Positions 1 through 9,919 of a stretch of 64,000 nt of DNA are shown here, one piece after another. The stretch lies in NCBI RefSeq assembly GCF_033763495.1, contig NZ_JANRKL010000228.1, positions 32,388-96,387 of the forward strand, written 5' to 3'. The stretch's first letter is position 1. The number at the start of each line of letters is the position of its first letter. The position numbers were made by a program, and so were the translations under genes. This DNA is from Haliscomenobacter sp033763495. GTDB lineage: Bacteria > Bacteroidota > Bacteroidia > Chitinophagales > Saprospiraceae. Below the pieces are notes generated by a model. It ran no database searches and was not told where the DNA came from. It saw only the letters and a list, made by a program, of their open reading frames with translations.

Positions 1-2184
1 AATCAATACCAAGTGCAAAAAGTCTTTGGCCAGCAAATTCACAATGCCCGCAACTGAGGCTCCCAGCACCTTACGAATACCAATCTCTTTGGCACGTCGT
101 TCCGCCATAAAAGACACCAGCCCCAACAAACCTAAACAAGAAATAAGAATAGCGATGCCCGCGAAAAATCTCGACAAAACGGTGATGCGTCCTTCTGCTG
201 CGTACATCTGCTGGTATTGCTGATCCATAAAACGGAATTCAAAGGCATACCCTGGGTTCATTTGTTTATAGATGGTTTCGATGGCCGCTAGTGCGGCGCT
301 TTCTTTGCCTTGAGCAATTTTTACTACGATGAAAGTGGTCTCAGGTGGTTCAAAGCGCATCACCAAGGGGCGAATATTCTCGTGAATGGAATTGTCAAAA
401 AAGTCTTTCACTACCCCTACAATGATTTTGTCTTCGCCCCACATGCGGACCTTTTTGCCTATTGGGTCTTTGATGCCCATGGCTTTGATGGCGGTTTCAT
501 TAAAAATCAGGCTGTTTTTTTCATCGCCAAATTTTCTGGAAAAACCACGCCCTTGAACTATTTCCATCCCCAGGGTTTCGATCAAATCGTAATCCGTTGT
601 TTTGACCGAAAAATTCACTTCTTGATCTTCGGGTTTACCTTCCCAAGAAATGCCTCCGGTACTATCGTCCTCATTGGCTAGGGCCAGGGCTCCGCCCAAA
701 GTGGCCACACTTTTTACTTCGGGTAAAGCTTTGAGGCGGTCTAGAAACGCTGGCGTATTGCTCATCAGCGGGCCCTCCCGATTCAGGGTAATCACATTGT
801 CGCGATTGTAACCCAGATTCATGGTCTGGATGAACTGCATTTGTTTGTTGATCACCATCACCGCCACGATGAGCAAGAAGGAAATGACGAACTGGAAAAC
901 CACCAGCCCTTTTCTGGCCAGGAGTTCAGCAAAAGAAGCGCGTAATTTGCCTTTCAAGATAGAGATCACGGGCAAACCCGACAAATAAAAAGCAGGATAA
1001 GCCCCCGCCAACAAACTGGTCAGCAAAGTAATCCCCAACAAATAAGCAATATTGAGCGGAGTGATCGCCAAGTGGATGGCCTTGCCTGCAAACATATTAA
1101 AAGCGGGTAAAAAGATGAGCACCATGATCAAAGCCATGACCAAAGCCAGGCCACTCACCAGCATAGACTCGCTCAAAAATTGAAAAATCAGATTTCCACG
1201 CGCCGAGCCCACGGCTTTTCTCACCCCAATTTCTTTCTCGCGGGTTTGTGCGTTGGCGGTGGCCAGGTTGATAAAGTTGATGCAGGCAATGATCAAGATA
1301 AACAGCCCAATGATGGAAAACAAGCGGACATAGTCAATCCTGCCTCCAGCTTGAATCCCGCCTTCGTAATGACCATACAAATAAGCGCTGGAATAAGGAC
1401 GTACAAAAAGCTGGAAGCGATCACCCTCACCTTTGCCTTTCAGGTAGTGCTCAATTTTGGCATTGAACGCGCTGATGTCGGTACCCTTTTTGAGTTGTAA
1501 AAAAGTAGTGGGGCCCTCGTTCGACCATTCTTTGAGCGAAGGTATGGCTTCAAAAAGCTTTTCCTTGGTCAACATCAGGTCAAATTGTTTGCTACTATTG
1601 GCTGGAACATCTGCAAATACCCCGGTGATGGTGGCCAGTCCACTAAATTCATAAAAACTCCACTCTACGGGTTTACCCATTGCTTGGTGAGGGTCACCGT
1701 ACAAACTTTTGGCTAAACTGGCAGAGATCACCGCGCCATTTTTATGCTGCATCACCTCGTTTGCTTGGCCTTCGAGCAAGGGGTAGGAAAAAATTTCAAA
1801 AAAGTTGTTTTCAGCAAAGGCGGTCGCTGGTTTAAAAACTTTGGATTGCTCCGTTTTCAGGCTCAGGGGAATATTGTTGTCCGTAAAGGGGTAAAACATA
1901 CAGCCTTTTTCTATCTCCGGAAAATCCTGGGCTAAAGACTCTCCCAACAAACCTTGGGTAGCTTCAAGTATATTGATCGATTTATTGGCATGCCCAATTT
2001 CCATGATTTGATACAACTGGCTGTCTTTCTTATGGAATTTATCCACCGAAAGTTCGTCTCGTACCCACAAGGAAATGAAAAACACCGCAGCCAGTGCCAC
2101 GGAAAGTCCAATCACATTGATCAGGAATGCGCCTTTGTGTTTCCACTGGTTTCTCCAGGCTATTTTTAGGTTGCGACTGTTCAT
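1..2184 (-). CDS. FtsX/MacB-type ABC transporter permease (3' end outside window)
   Basis: The minus-strand frame opens with ATG at 2184 and is still open at base 1. The product begins MNSRNLKIAWRNQWKHKGAF and then has a hydrophobic first segment, as in the two paralogues upstream. The last part seen includes the family's conserved segment AERRAKEIGIRKVLGAS, after the third membrane segment. By comparison with the neighbours about 60 residues, holding the last membrane helix, are missing beyond the window. FtsX-like permeases of this size carry two MacB-type periplasmic domains and two FtsX domains and pair with a separate ATPase; no ATPase is visible here. The start lies 24 bases after the stop of the upstream permease, so this is the third gene of one operon. 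Substrate unknown. Confidence 0.9.
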   Translation of the reverse strand, partial: MNSRNLKIAWRNQWKHKGAFLINVIGLSVALAAVFFISLWVRDELSVDKFHKKDSQLYQIMEIGHANKSINILEATQGLLGESLAQDFPEIEKGCMFYPFTDNNIPLSLKTEQSKVFKPATAFAENNFFEIFSYPLLEGQANEVMQHKNGAVISASLAKSLYGDPHQAMGKPVEWSFYEFSGLATITGVFADVPANSSKQFDLMLTKEKLFEAIPSLKEWSNEGPTTFLQLKKGTDISAFNAKIEHYLKGKGEGDRFQLFVRPYSSAYLYGHYEGGIQAGGRIDYVRLFSIIGLFILIIACINFINLATANAQTREKEIGVRKAVGSARGNLIFQFLSESMLVSGLALVMALIMVLIFLPAFNMFAGKAIHLAITPLNIAYLLGITLLTSLLAGAYPAFYLSGLPVISILKGKLRASFAELLARKGLVVFQFVISFLLIVAVMVINKQMQFIQTMNLGYNRDNVITLNREGPLMSNTPAFLDRLKALPEVKSVATLGGALALANEDDSTGGISWEGKPEDQEVNFSVKTTDYDLIETLGMEIVQGRGFSRKFGDEKNSLIFNETAIKAMGIKDPIGKKVRMWGEDKIIVGVVKDFFDNSIHENIRPLVMRFEPPETTFIVVKIAQGKESAALAAIETIYKQMNPGYAFEFRFMDQQYQQMYAAEGRITVLSRFFAGIAILISCLGLLGLVSFMAERRAKEIGIRKVLGASVAGIVNLLAKDFLHLVLI

Positions 2185-2207
2185 ATGATTCTTATTTTTT
2201 GTATTCT

Positions 2208-4589
2208 TTATTCAGATTTTAAAGACTTCACCGGATTCGCCAGCGCCGCCTTCACACTTTGAAAACCGATGGTCAAAAAAGCTATTAACAACGCCATTAC
2301 CCCGGCTGCCGCAAACATCCAACCATTCAATTCCACGCGATAAGCAAATCCCGCCAGCCAACGATCCAGGCCATACCAGGCCAGGGGCGAAGCAATCACA
2401 ATCGCGATCAGCACCAATGCCAAAAAGTCTTTGCTCAACAAACTAACAATCCCGGACACCGAAGCACCAAGCACTTTGCGCAAACCAATCTCTTTTCTAC
2501 GGCGTTGAGCAGCAAAGGCGACCAAACCAAATAAGCCCAAACAGGAAATGAGGATCGACAGTGCGGCAAAATAATTGGAGAGGCTGGAAACCCGAAGTTC
2601 GGCAACATAAAGCGCTTGATAATCCGCGTCGAGAAAAGAGTATTCAAAGGTGTATTTTGGATGAAAAGCGCGGTATTGACTTTCAATTGCTTTCAGTGCA
2701 GCTTGCTCTTTTCCCGCGTCCACTTTCACCAAAACATGTTGCCCCATTTCAGTGCCCCTAAACCTAAAAATTAAAGGGGTGATCTGCTGATGCAAAGACC
2801 CGTATTGAAAATCCTGGACTACACCAATGATTTGACTTTCAAAATTCCCTTGTTTGATGACCTTTCCAACCGGATTTGCTAAGCCCATCATGCGCACCGC
2901 CGATTCGTTCAAAATGATATTGGCACCATCATCAGCAAAGTTTTTTGAAAAACTGCGGCCTTCTTTCAGTTTTATGCCCAAGGTTTCAATCACGTCGTAA
3001 CCAATCCTCGGCGATTTAAACAAATAGGCCTCATCGGATTTTTGGCCGCGCCAGGAAAACCCAGACACCGCATCTTTGCCATTCAAAATACTTTCTGGCA
3101 TTGTCGCTACCTGCTCCACTCCGGGCAGAGCTTTTAGTGCGCTCACAAAAGCTTCAGGGTTTTCTCCATAGCTGCCTTCTCGTTGGAAAGTGATGATGTG
3201 ATTGCGGTCGTAGCCTAAATTTTTGGATTGGATGAAGGCGATTTGCTCTTTCACCGTGATGAAGCCCACGATAAAGCAAAAAGAAACCACAAACTGAAAA
3301 ACGACCAATCCTTTGCGGGTGAACAGTTGCAAAGGTGAAGTAGTCAACTGTCCTTTCAACACCGCAATCGGTTTGAATCCGGACAGGTACAAGGCTGGAT
3401 AAGCGCCAGCCAGCACACTGCTCAACAAAATGACGCCCAACACCGCCAATAAAAACGGTGGATCAAGGGCGAAAAAGAGCTGTTTGCTGGTGAGTTCATT
3501 AAACACAGGTAACGCAATCCCAACCACTAACAACGCAATAGCCATCGCTAAGCTGGTCAGTAAAAGGGTCTCACCAAAAAACTGCGCAATCAAGTGCCCA
3601 CGCCCCGCGCCCAATGATTTTTTAACCCCCACCTCTTTCATTTTATCCATGGCTTGCACTGTGTAGAGGTTGATGAAATTGATGCAGGCAATCAATAAAA
3701 TGAATAGCGCAATGAGTGAGAACAAGCGCACGTATTGGATTCTGCCACCCGCTATTTTCCCATTCTCGTAATTCCCATGCAAGTATTGATCTGAAAATTT
3801 TTGGAGAAAAATCGAGCAAATCTCATTTCCGGGAGCTTTTGAACGGGTATAACCCTCTATTTTCTGGCCGAATTTTTCAAGGTCAGTCCCCTCTTTCAGC
3901 AAGAGGTAAGTTTCTGCATAAGTACTGTTCCAGGTTTTGGCATTGGCGTCGGCATCTAGCAAAAGGCCAAAATTGAAAATAATGTCAAACTGGCGACTGG
4001 CATTGGCAGGTGGGTTTTCAAAAACTCCGGCGATCTCCAGAGGAATCCCGAAGTCTAATTTATGCGCCCATTCTAAATGAGTTCCAATCAGATTAGTCGT
4101 ACGGCCAAAAAGGGTCTGGGCCAATTTTTCAGAAATCACCACCCCCGCTTTTTCCGTCAAAACCAGGTCTTTGTTGCCTTCCAAAAGTGGATAGCTGAAC
4201 ACATTGAAAAAGTCTTTGCTCGCAAAAATTCCTTGCACCTTTTTGGCCTTTTCAGCATGCGATGCAACCCCTTTCCCGGCAAAAAAATCCATAAATCCAT
4301 TCACCGCCACCGCCTTTTCTACTTCGGGCATTTCTTGCGGAGCTGCCTCCACCAATGGATAGGGCGTATAATCAAGCGTGAGTACCTCGTTGGGCAATTT
4401 TAGGCTGTACATTGCCTTGTAAATTTGCGCATCCTTTTCATTGAAAGTATCCACGCTTAGCTCATCTTTTACCCATAAAAAAATGAACAAAACACAGGCC
4501 AACGCAGAAGAAAGCCCAATCAGATTGAGAAGGGTAAACTGGCGGTTTTTTAACAAGCTTCGAGTAATCAGTTTTAGGTAAGTTTTCAT
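2208..4589 (-). CDS. FtsX/MacB-type ABC transporter permease
   Basis: 793 residues. The N-terminus has a membrane helix (about residues 18-42), followed by a MacB-like periplasmic domain, a block of three helices around 285-425, a second periplasmic domain, and a final three-helix block. The diagnostic segments RRRKEIGLRKVLGASVSGIV and, near the end, QSVKAALANPVKSLKSE are the same as in the paralogue encoded just upstream. These permeases couple ATP hydrolysis by a partner protein to periplasmic or outer-envelope export or signalling, rather than forming a classical transport channel. It is the middle gene of a three-permease operon, with 16 bases to the stop of the upstream gene. The ATPase partner is not in the window and the substrate cannot be inferred. 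Confidence 0.93.
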   Translation of the reverse strand: MKTYLKLITRSLLKNRQFTLLNLIGLSSALACVLFIFLWVKDELSVDTFNEKDAQIYKAMYSLKLPNEVLTLDYTPYPLVEAAPQEMPEVEKAVAVNGFMDFFAGKGVASHAEKAKKVQGIFASKDFFNVFSYPLLEGNKDLVLTEKAGVVISEKLAQTLFGRTTNLIGTHLEWAHKLDFGIPLEIAGVFENPPANASRQFDIIFNFGLLLDADANAKTWNSTYAETYLLLKEGTDLEKFGQKIEGYTRSKAPGNEICSIFLQKFSDQYLHGNYENGKIAGGRIQYVRLFSLIALFILLIACINFINLYTVQAMDKMKEVGVKKSLGAGRGHLIAQFFGETLLLTSLAMAIALLVVGIALPVFNELTSKQLFFALDPPFLLAVLGVILLSSVLAGAYPALYLSGFKPIAVLKGQLTTSPLQLFTRKGLVVFQFVVSFCFIVGFITVKEQIAFIQSKNLGYDRNHIITFQREGSYGENPEAFVSALKALPGVEQVATMPESILNGKDAVSGFSWRGQKSDEAYLFKSPRIGYDVIETLGIKLKEGRSFSKNFADDGANIILNESAVRMMGLANPVGKVIKQGNFESQIIGVVQDFQYGSLHQQITPLIFRFRGTEMGQHVLVKVDAGKEQAALKAIESQYRAFHPKYTFEYSFLDADYQALYVAELRVSSLSNYFAALSILISCLGLFGLVAFAAQRRRKEIGLRKVLGASVSGIVSLLSKDFLALVLIAIVIASPLAWYGLDRWLAGFAYRVELNGWMFAAAGVMALLIAFLTIGFQSVKAALANPVKSLKSE

Positions 4590-4605
4590 AGCTCTATGTT
4601 TAAAT

Positions 4606-7080
4606 TTATTCGCTGCGCAAGGATTTCACCGGATTCGCCAGCGCCGCCTTCACACTCTGAAAACCAATCGTCAAAAACGCAATACCAACAGCCACTACAC
4701 CCGCCACTGCAAACATCCACCACTGCATATTGATGCGGTAGGCAAATTCAGCCAGCCATTGGTTCATAAAGTACCACGCAACAGGAGATGCAATGAGAAT
4801 GGCCAACAAGACGAGTTTGAGAAAATCTTTGGCCAGCAAGGTAGTGATGCCAAAAACGGAAGCACCCAACACCTTGCGAATGCCAATTTCTTTGGTGCGT
4901 TGCTCCGCAGTATAAGCTGCCAACGCAAACAAACCCAGGCACCCAATGAACAAAGCCAAGGCCGTAAATACCCCCAACAAGGTCGCTGCTCGCTGTTCTT
5001 CCTGATACAAGTTGCCAAAAGAATCGTCCAGGAAATCGTAATCAAAAGGAGCACCAGGAATTTCCTTCGCCCACAGGGCTTTGGTCTTCCCGATTACTGC
5101 CTTTTCAGATCCCGGTGCCAGGCGCAGCGACATATAGGATGCCCAGGTGCGGTAAGTTTTGGAAGATTCGTGGAAAATGGCGGCGGGTTCGATGGCAGCA
5201 CGGATGGTTCCACTGTGAAAATCGCGCATCACGCCCACTACTTGAAAACGTTGATTGTCATTGCCAGGATAAGTCAACCATTTGCCAATGGGGTCTTCCC
5301 AACCAATTGTCTTGACTGCCGCTTCATTCAAAATCACCGACGTGGAATCACTTTGGGAATTACTGGCGTAAAATCCACGGCCTTGGATGATCTCGATACC
5401 TAAGGTTTGGATAAAATCAGCATCGGTCAAAAAAGAACTCAAGGCGAGGTTTTTGATCACCGCGTGTTTTTGATTGCCTTGATCGGGTTCATAATAATCG
5501 CCAAAGCTTCCAACGGAAGGCAAAAAAGTAGAATGAGATGCTGCTTTGACCTCTGAAATTTGTAGCAAGCGCTGGCGGAAAGCTTCCATTTTACCGGGTT
5601 CTTCCAAATTGCGCAGCATGGGCATGATCATCACATTTTCCCGCTGTAAGCCTGGCGATTGTTTCAGCGCAAATTGCAATTGCTGGTACACTACCCAGGA
5701 CCCCAGCATCAAACTCACCGACACTGCAAACTGGAATACCACCAGGCCATTCCGCACGCCCGCATGGCCGCCTCGGGTAGAGCTACCCATTTTTCTAAAA
5801 ATCTCGGTAACCTTGAAGCGGGAGAGGAAAAATGCCGGATAAGTACCGCCTAGTAGCCCCGCCACACAGGTCAGCAGCAAACCAATGCCCAATACTTTGA
5901 GGCTTAAGAGGCCACTCAATCCCATTTGCATCCCCGTCAATTGGTTAAACAAGGGCAGCGCTACTGCCGCCAACACAAAGGCCAATGCCCACGCTATGAA
6001 GCTAAAAAATAGGGATTCTGCCAAAAATTGTCCGACCAAGGTACCACGTTGTGAGCCCAGGGCCTTGCGTACACCAACCTCCCGAGCGCGTTGCATCGAA
6101 CGAGCCGTAGCCAAGTTCATAAAGTTGACACAAGCCAGTAGCAGAATCAAGCCACCGATGAGTGCATACGTCCGCACTTGTTTGCCATTGCCCAGGGTGG
6201 TGAGCCGGGTAAACTGGAGAGCTTGACCCAGGTGCAAGTTATTGAGTGGAAAAAGTTTGACATTGTAGCGGTCGCCTTTTTTTAGTTGAGCCAGCAGATC
6301 AATGCCAATCCGATTGTAAGCGGCTGGAGCATGTGCTTTTACCATTGTAGGAAATTTGGCTTCCAGCGCTGCCAATTTTTCTGGCGTAACTGCTTCTCTG
6401 AGCTTCACCCAAGTATCTACCTGCAACCAAATCCAGCTCCAGGCAAAATTTTCCACCACTTTGAAAGTGCTCATGGAAAGCAAAAAATCGAAGCGTACCG
6501 TAGAATTCAATGGCAGGTTTTTCGCCACCCCGGTCACCGTGTATTGAGTATCGTTGAAGAAGAGGGGTTGCCCCATCGGAGATTTTTTCCCAAAATATTT
6601 CTCGGCCATCCGTTCGCTGAGTACCACGGTGTTGCTGCGGTCAAGGGCCGTACTGGCATTGCCTTGCAACATGGGGAAGTCGAACAGTTCCAGAAAAGCC
6701 GTATCGGCCCCATAAGCTGTATTTTCATTAAAAACCAGGGGTGCTTGCCCTCGCGTTTCGCGCCTTACGACCGTTTCCTGGAGGAAAAAAGTACGCGCAG
6801 CCGTTTCCACCTCTGGGAAATCCTGTAAGATTCGGGGGCCCAGTGGAGGCGGGGTATTGGTGGTCAATCCTTCTTCTTCTCCAAATTTAAGATCTAGACC
6901 CACTGCGCAAATCCGATTCACATCGGGCACAAAGTTGTCATAACTTCTTTCGTGCAACACAAACAAGCCGATGAGCCAAGTTGCGGCTAGCCCTACGGCC
7001 AAGCCACTGATGTTAATGAGGGTGTAAAGGCGGTTTTTTTGAAAATTGCGAAGGGCAATTTTTAGAGCAGTTGTAAGCAT
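4606..7080 (-). CDS. FtsX/MacB-type ABC transporter permease
   Basis: 824 residues from the ATG at 7080. The frame could be extended to a TTG at 7110, but that would add ten residues ahead of the usual paralogue start, and the sigma-54-like promoter ends at 7106, so 7080 is preferred. Layout is the same as in the next gene: first helix, MacB periplasmic domain, three helices with the motif RAREVGVRKALGSQRG, a second periplasmic domain, and a final FtsX domain with TKEIGIRKVLGASVFG. The last residues (VKAALANPVKSLRSE) are almost identical to the neighbour's, so the three genes arose by tandem duplication. It is the first gene of the operon, and the divergent S9 peptidase starts 265 bases away. 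Confidence 0.92.
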   Translation of the reverse strand: MLTTALKIALRNFQKNRLYTLINISGLAVGLAATWLIGLFVLHERSYDNFVPDVNRICAVGLDLKFGEEEGLTTNTPPPLGPRILQDFPEVETAARTFFLQETVVRRETRGQAPLVFNENTAYGADTAFLELFDFPMLQGNASTALDRSNTVVLSERMAEKYFGKKSPMGQPLFFNDTQYTVTGVAKNLPLNSTVRFDFLLSMSTFKVVENFAWSWIWLQVDTWVKLREAVTPEKLAALEAKFPTMVKAHAPAAYNRIGIDLLAQLKKGDRYNVKLFPLNNLHLGQALQFTRLTTLGNGKQVRTYALIGGLILLLACVNFMNLATARSMQRAREVGVRKALGSQRGTLVGQFLAESLFFSFIAWALAFVLAAVALPLFNQLTGMQMGLSGLLSLKVLGIGLLLTCVAGLLGGTYPAFFLSRFKVTEIFRKMGSSTRGGHAGVRNGLVVFQFAVSVSLMLGSWVVYQQLQFALKQSPGLQRENVMIMPMLRNLEEPGKMEAFRQRLLQISEVKAASHSTFLPSVGSFGDYYEPDQGNQKHAVIKNLALSSFLTDADFIQTLGIEIIQGRGFYASNSQSDSTSVILNEAAVKTIGWEDPIGKWLTYPGNDNQRFQVVGVMRDFHSGTIRAAIEPAAIFHESSKTYRTWASYMSLRLAPGSEKAVIGKTKALWAKEIPGAPFDYDFLDDSFGNLYQEEQRAATLLGVFTALALFIGCLGLFALAAYTAEQRTKEIGIRKVLGASVFGITTLLAKDFLKLVLLAILIASPVAWYFMNQWLAEFAYRINMQWWMFAVAGVVAVGIAFLTIGFQSVKAALANPVKSLRSE

Positions 7081-7105
7081 TGGGAAGGCATTTGGTAAGG
7101 TGTAG

Positions 7106-7121
7106 GCCAATTTTTATGCCA
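7106..7121 (-). promoter_or_regulatory. possible sigma-54 (-24/-12) promoter of the permease operon
   Basis: On the minus strand the sequence reads TGGCAT-N5-TTGGC, against the sigma-54 consensus TGGCAC-N5-TTGCW. The -24 GG and the TTG are correctly spaced; the invariant -12 C is a G in this register (a C follows one base later). The predicted transcript would begin about 14 bases before the ATG at 7080. The match is by eye, and the support is mainly the phased repeats upstream. Confidence 0.45.
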
Positions 7122-7175
7122 AATGAATAAGATGTTGTTTTTCAGTTTTTTACCAAATTACCAATCTCTTCTAAC

Positions 7176-7211
7176 TGTCCGATTTTGAACAAGCTTGTGC
7201 GATTTTGGAAA
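7176..7211 (-). promoter_or_regulatory. two phased upstream activator-like repeats
   Basis: Two copies of a 16-base unit, TGTCC-GATTTT-GAACA (7176-7191) and TGTGC-GATTTT-GGAAA (7196-7211), start exactly 20 bases apart, about two helical turns. The first is an imperfect inverted repeat (TGTYC/GRACA). They lie 55-90 bases upstream of the sigma-54-like element, a usual place for enhancer-binding-protein sites. The cognate regulator is not in the window. Confidence 0.45.
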
Positions 7212-7345
7212 ACAAGTACAAGCATTCATCTTCACAACCCTAACATATCCCCCACCAAAACGCCCAATCGACGACATACCCACTTCCCTAAGTTGTCCAA
7301 GTGTTAGATTGTGGCTAATTTAACTTTAAATAAAACCAATTTGTC

Positions 7346-9799
7346 ATGCTAACACGACAACTGTTTTCTATCGTCACCGGATTTTTACTATGTGCTGCGG
7401 CGCCCCTATGCGCCCAGGAGGATGTAGCCTACAAAACACCGCCCAAAACCATTTCCGATATGCTCCTGGCCAAACCTGCACCCAATGTGAATGTGGATGA
7501 GAAAGGCCAATGGATGTTACTAACTGAAGTGAGTACCTACCCTTCGGTGGAGGAATTGGCTCAACCTGAACTGCGCATTGCGGGTTTGCGGATCAATCCC
7601 AAAAACTACTCGCCCAGTCGCCAAAATTTTATCAACAACCTGTACCTGAAAAACATCGCTACTGGGAAGGAATCCAAAATCACCGGTTTGCCAGTGCCAC
7701 TTAATGCTGGAAACGTAAGGTGGAGCCCAACGGATAAAAAAATTGCCTTTACCAATACCCTGGGCGATCACGTCGATTTGTACGTCATCGACATTGCCAC
7801 ACTCAAAGCCACCAAAATCAATAAAATGGGGGTCAATGCCGTGTTGGGTGCCAGCTACCAATGGTACGACGACAATACCATCTTGTACAAGGGAATTCTC
7901 GCACCTGCTGCAAGTGCACCGCCCAAACCGATCATGCCCAAGGGCCCAACTACCCAGGAAAACTATGGCAAAGCAGCTCCCCAACCTACCTTCCAGGACT
8001 TGATCAAAAGCCCTCATGATGAGCAGTTGTTTGGCTTTTATGCCAAGTCTCAACTGGTGAAAAACGTGAATGGAGTGGAAACCAAAATTGGGCTGCCTGC
8101 CATTTACGCCAGCATCGACATTTCCCCCGATAAAAAGTACCTGTTGACCCGGACTTTGAACAAACCTTTCTCTTATTTGGTCACAGCCAACCGTTTTGCT
8201 TCTACTGTAACCATCACGGATCTTACTGGAAAAGTGGTGAAAAAACTGGTTGATTTGCCATCAGGTGAAACGACTCCAAGCGGTCGTGACAACGTACAAA
8301 ATGTACCTCGTGGCATCGAATGGCGCGATGACGAAGCGGCTACCGTCGTTTGGTGTATGCCCCTCGACAGTGGCATGATCAAAAAGAATGTAGAATACCA
8401 CGATGCGGTGTATGCCCTCAGTGCTCCTTTTACGGGCAATGAAAAAGAGCTGTTCAAAACCAAGTTGCGTTACTATGGTACATCCTGGGGCAATGCCAAT
8501 CTGGCCCTGGTTACCGAGGGACTTGGCAGCAAACAAATGACCCGTACCAATCGCTACAACCCCAGCACCGGCGAATTGAGCATGCTAATGGAGCGCAATA
8601 CCACCGATGCTTACGGTAACCCCGGCTTACCGGTTACTGAAATGAACCAGTACAATCGCAGTGTCATCAAAACCATCGATAACGGCAGCAAAATTTTGAT
8701 GAATAACCCTACCGGAGCTTCTCCTAAGGGCGACTTGCCATTTTTGGCTACCCTGGACCTGAACACCAAAAAAACCGACATCATTTGGCGTTGCCCCGAG
8801 GGCACTTTTGAATCGGTAGTAAGTGTACTCGATGCAGATAAACTGACGCTACTGACGCGCCGGGAAGACGAAAAAACGATGCCCAACTATTGGCTCAAGG
8901 ACCTGAAATTGCGCATTGCCGACCGGAAAATCACCAATTTCACCAACCCTTATCCACAATTGGACGGCGTAAGCAAGGAAAAAATCACCTACAAACGCGC
9001 CGACGGGGTTGACCTCACCGGGGATTTGTACCTACCCAAAGGTTACGACCCCAAACGCGATGGGCCCCTGCCAACCCTCATCTGGGCTTACCCTCGCGAA
9101 TTCAATTCTGCTGCCGATGCGGCCCAAATTCGGGGTAGCGAGCACCGCTTCACCTTGTTGAACTGGGGCTCACCAATTTTCTACGTGACTCAGGGTTACG
9201 CGGTGCTCAACAACGCAGAAATGCCCATCGTAGCAACAGATCCGAGCAAACAACCCAACGACAACTTTGTAGATCAGGTGAAAATGAATGCTGAAGCAGC
9301 CGTCAACAAACTGGCCGAAATGGGTGTGGGCGACCGCAACCGCATGGCGGTAGGTGGCCACAGTTACGGTGCCTTTATGACGGCCAACCTCTTGGCGCAT
9401 ACCAACCTGTTCAAAGGAGGGATTGCACGCAGTGGTGCCTACAACCGGACTTTGACCCCCTTTGGTTTCCAAAACGAAGACCGGACTTATTGGCAAAACC
9501 CCGATTTGTACCACGCCATGAGCCCATTCAGCTTTGCGGACAAAATCAAAACGCCGATTCTGTTGATCCACGGTGAAGCGGACAACAACACGGGTACCTA
9601 CCCGATCCAAAGTGAGCGGATGTTCAATGCCATCAAAGGACATGGGGGCACCGTAAAATTTGTGAGTCTACCGCACGAAAGCCACGGTTATGCTGGCCGG
9701 GAAAACATTCTGCACATGCTGCAGGAGCAGTTTGGTTGGTTGGAGAAGTATGTGAAGAATGCGAATGTGGATGCGGGTAAGGTGAGTCCGAAGCCTTAA
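7346..9799 (+). CDS. secreted S9 family peptidase (glutamyl endopeptidase-like)
   Basis: 817 residues with a clear signal peptide (about 1-23, ending PLCAQ). An N-terminal beta-propeller-like region is followed by a prolyl-oligopeptidase-type alpha/beta hydrolase domain from about residue 560. The catalytic serine is in GGHSYGAF (S673), the acid is D746 in EADNNTG, and the histidine is H780 in SHGY. The segment YPREF followed by RGSEHRF resembles the chloroplast glutamyl endopeptidase branch of S9, which cleaves after Glu; this is a family-level reading. The protein should act in the periplasm or be surface-exposed. It is transcribed alone, divergent from the permease operon, and ends at a strong hairpin. 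Confidence 0.92.
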   Translation: MLTRQLFSIVTGFLLCAAAPLCAQEDVAYKTPPKTISDMLLAKPAPNVNVDEKGQWMLLTEVSTYPSVEELAQPELRIAGLRINPKNYSPSRQNFINNLYLKNIATGKESKITGLPVPLNAGNVRWSPTDKKIAFTNTLGDHVDLYVIDIATLKATKINKMGVNAVLGASYQWYDDNTILYKGILAPAASAPPKPIMPKGPTTQENYGKAAPQPTFQDLIKSPHDEQLFGFYAKSQLVKNVNGVETKIGLPAIYASIDISPDKKYLLTRTLNKPFSYLVTANRFASTVTITDLTGKVVKKLVDLPSGETTPSGRDNVQNVPRGIEWRDDEAATVVWCMPLDSGMIKKNVEYHDAVYALSAPFTGNEKELFKTKLRYYGTSWGNANLALVTEGLGSKQMTRTNRYNPSTGELSMLMERNTTDAYGNPGLPVTEMNQYNRSVIKTIDNGSKILMNNPTGASPKGDLPFLATLDLNTKKTDIIWRCPEGTFESVVSVLDADKLTLLTRREDEKTMPNYWLKDLKLRIADRKITNFTNPYPQLDGVSKEKITYKRADGVDLTGDLYLPKGYDPKRDGPLPTLIWAYPREFNSAADAAQIRGSEHRFTLLNWGSPIFYVTQGYAVLNNAEMPIVATDPSKQPNDNFVDQVKMNAEAAVNKLAEMGVGDRNRMAVGGHSYGAFMTANLLAHTNLFKGGIARSGAYNRTLTPFGFQNEDRTYWQNPDLYHAMSPFSFADKIKTPILLIHGEADNNTGTYPIQSERMFNAIKGHGGTVKFVSLPHESHGYAGRENILHMLQEQFGWLEKYVKNANVDAGKVSPKP

Positions 9800-9815
9800 G
9801 CGCAGCATTCCTGAG

Positions 9816-9899
9816 GTGCTTCTTTGGTGTCTTAGGTTTCTTAGGTGGTGAAAATTGTGTTTTTTACCACCTAAAAAACTTAAAACACCAAAGAAGCAC
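9816..9899. terminator. bidirectional hairpin terminator
   Basis: A perfect 15-base outer stem (9816-9830 with 9885-9899) and an inner stem of about 16 bases with two mismatches (9834-9849 with 9866-9881) lie between the convergent S9 peptidase and surface-protein genes. A and T runs inside fit termination in both directions. Confidence 0.7.
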
Positions 9900-9919
9900 T
9901 TTAGGAGCTTGCATAATGT

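Noticed and set aside
7300..7345. Standard -33/-7 promoter for the S9 peptidase
   Set aside because: TAACTTTA at 7321 is close to TAnnTTTG, but no TTG is at the proper spacing; it is too weak to list.
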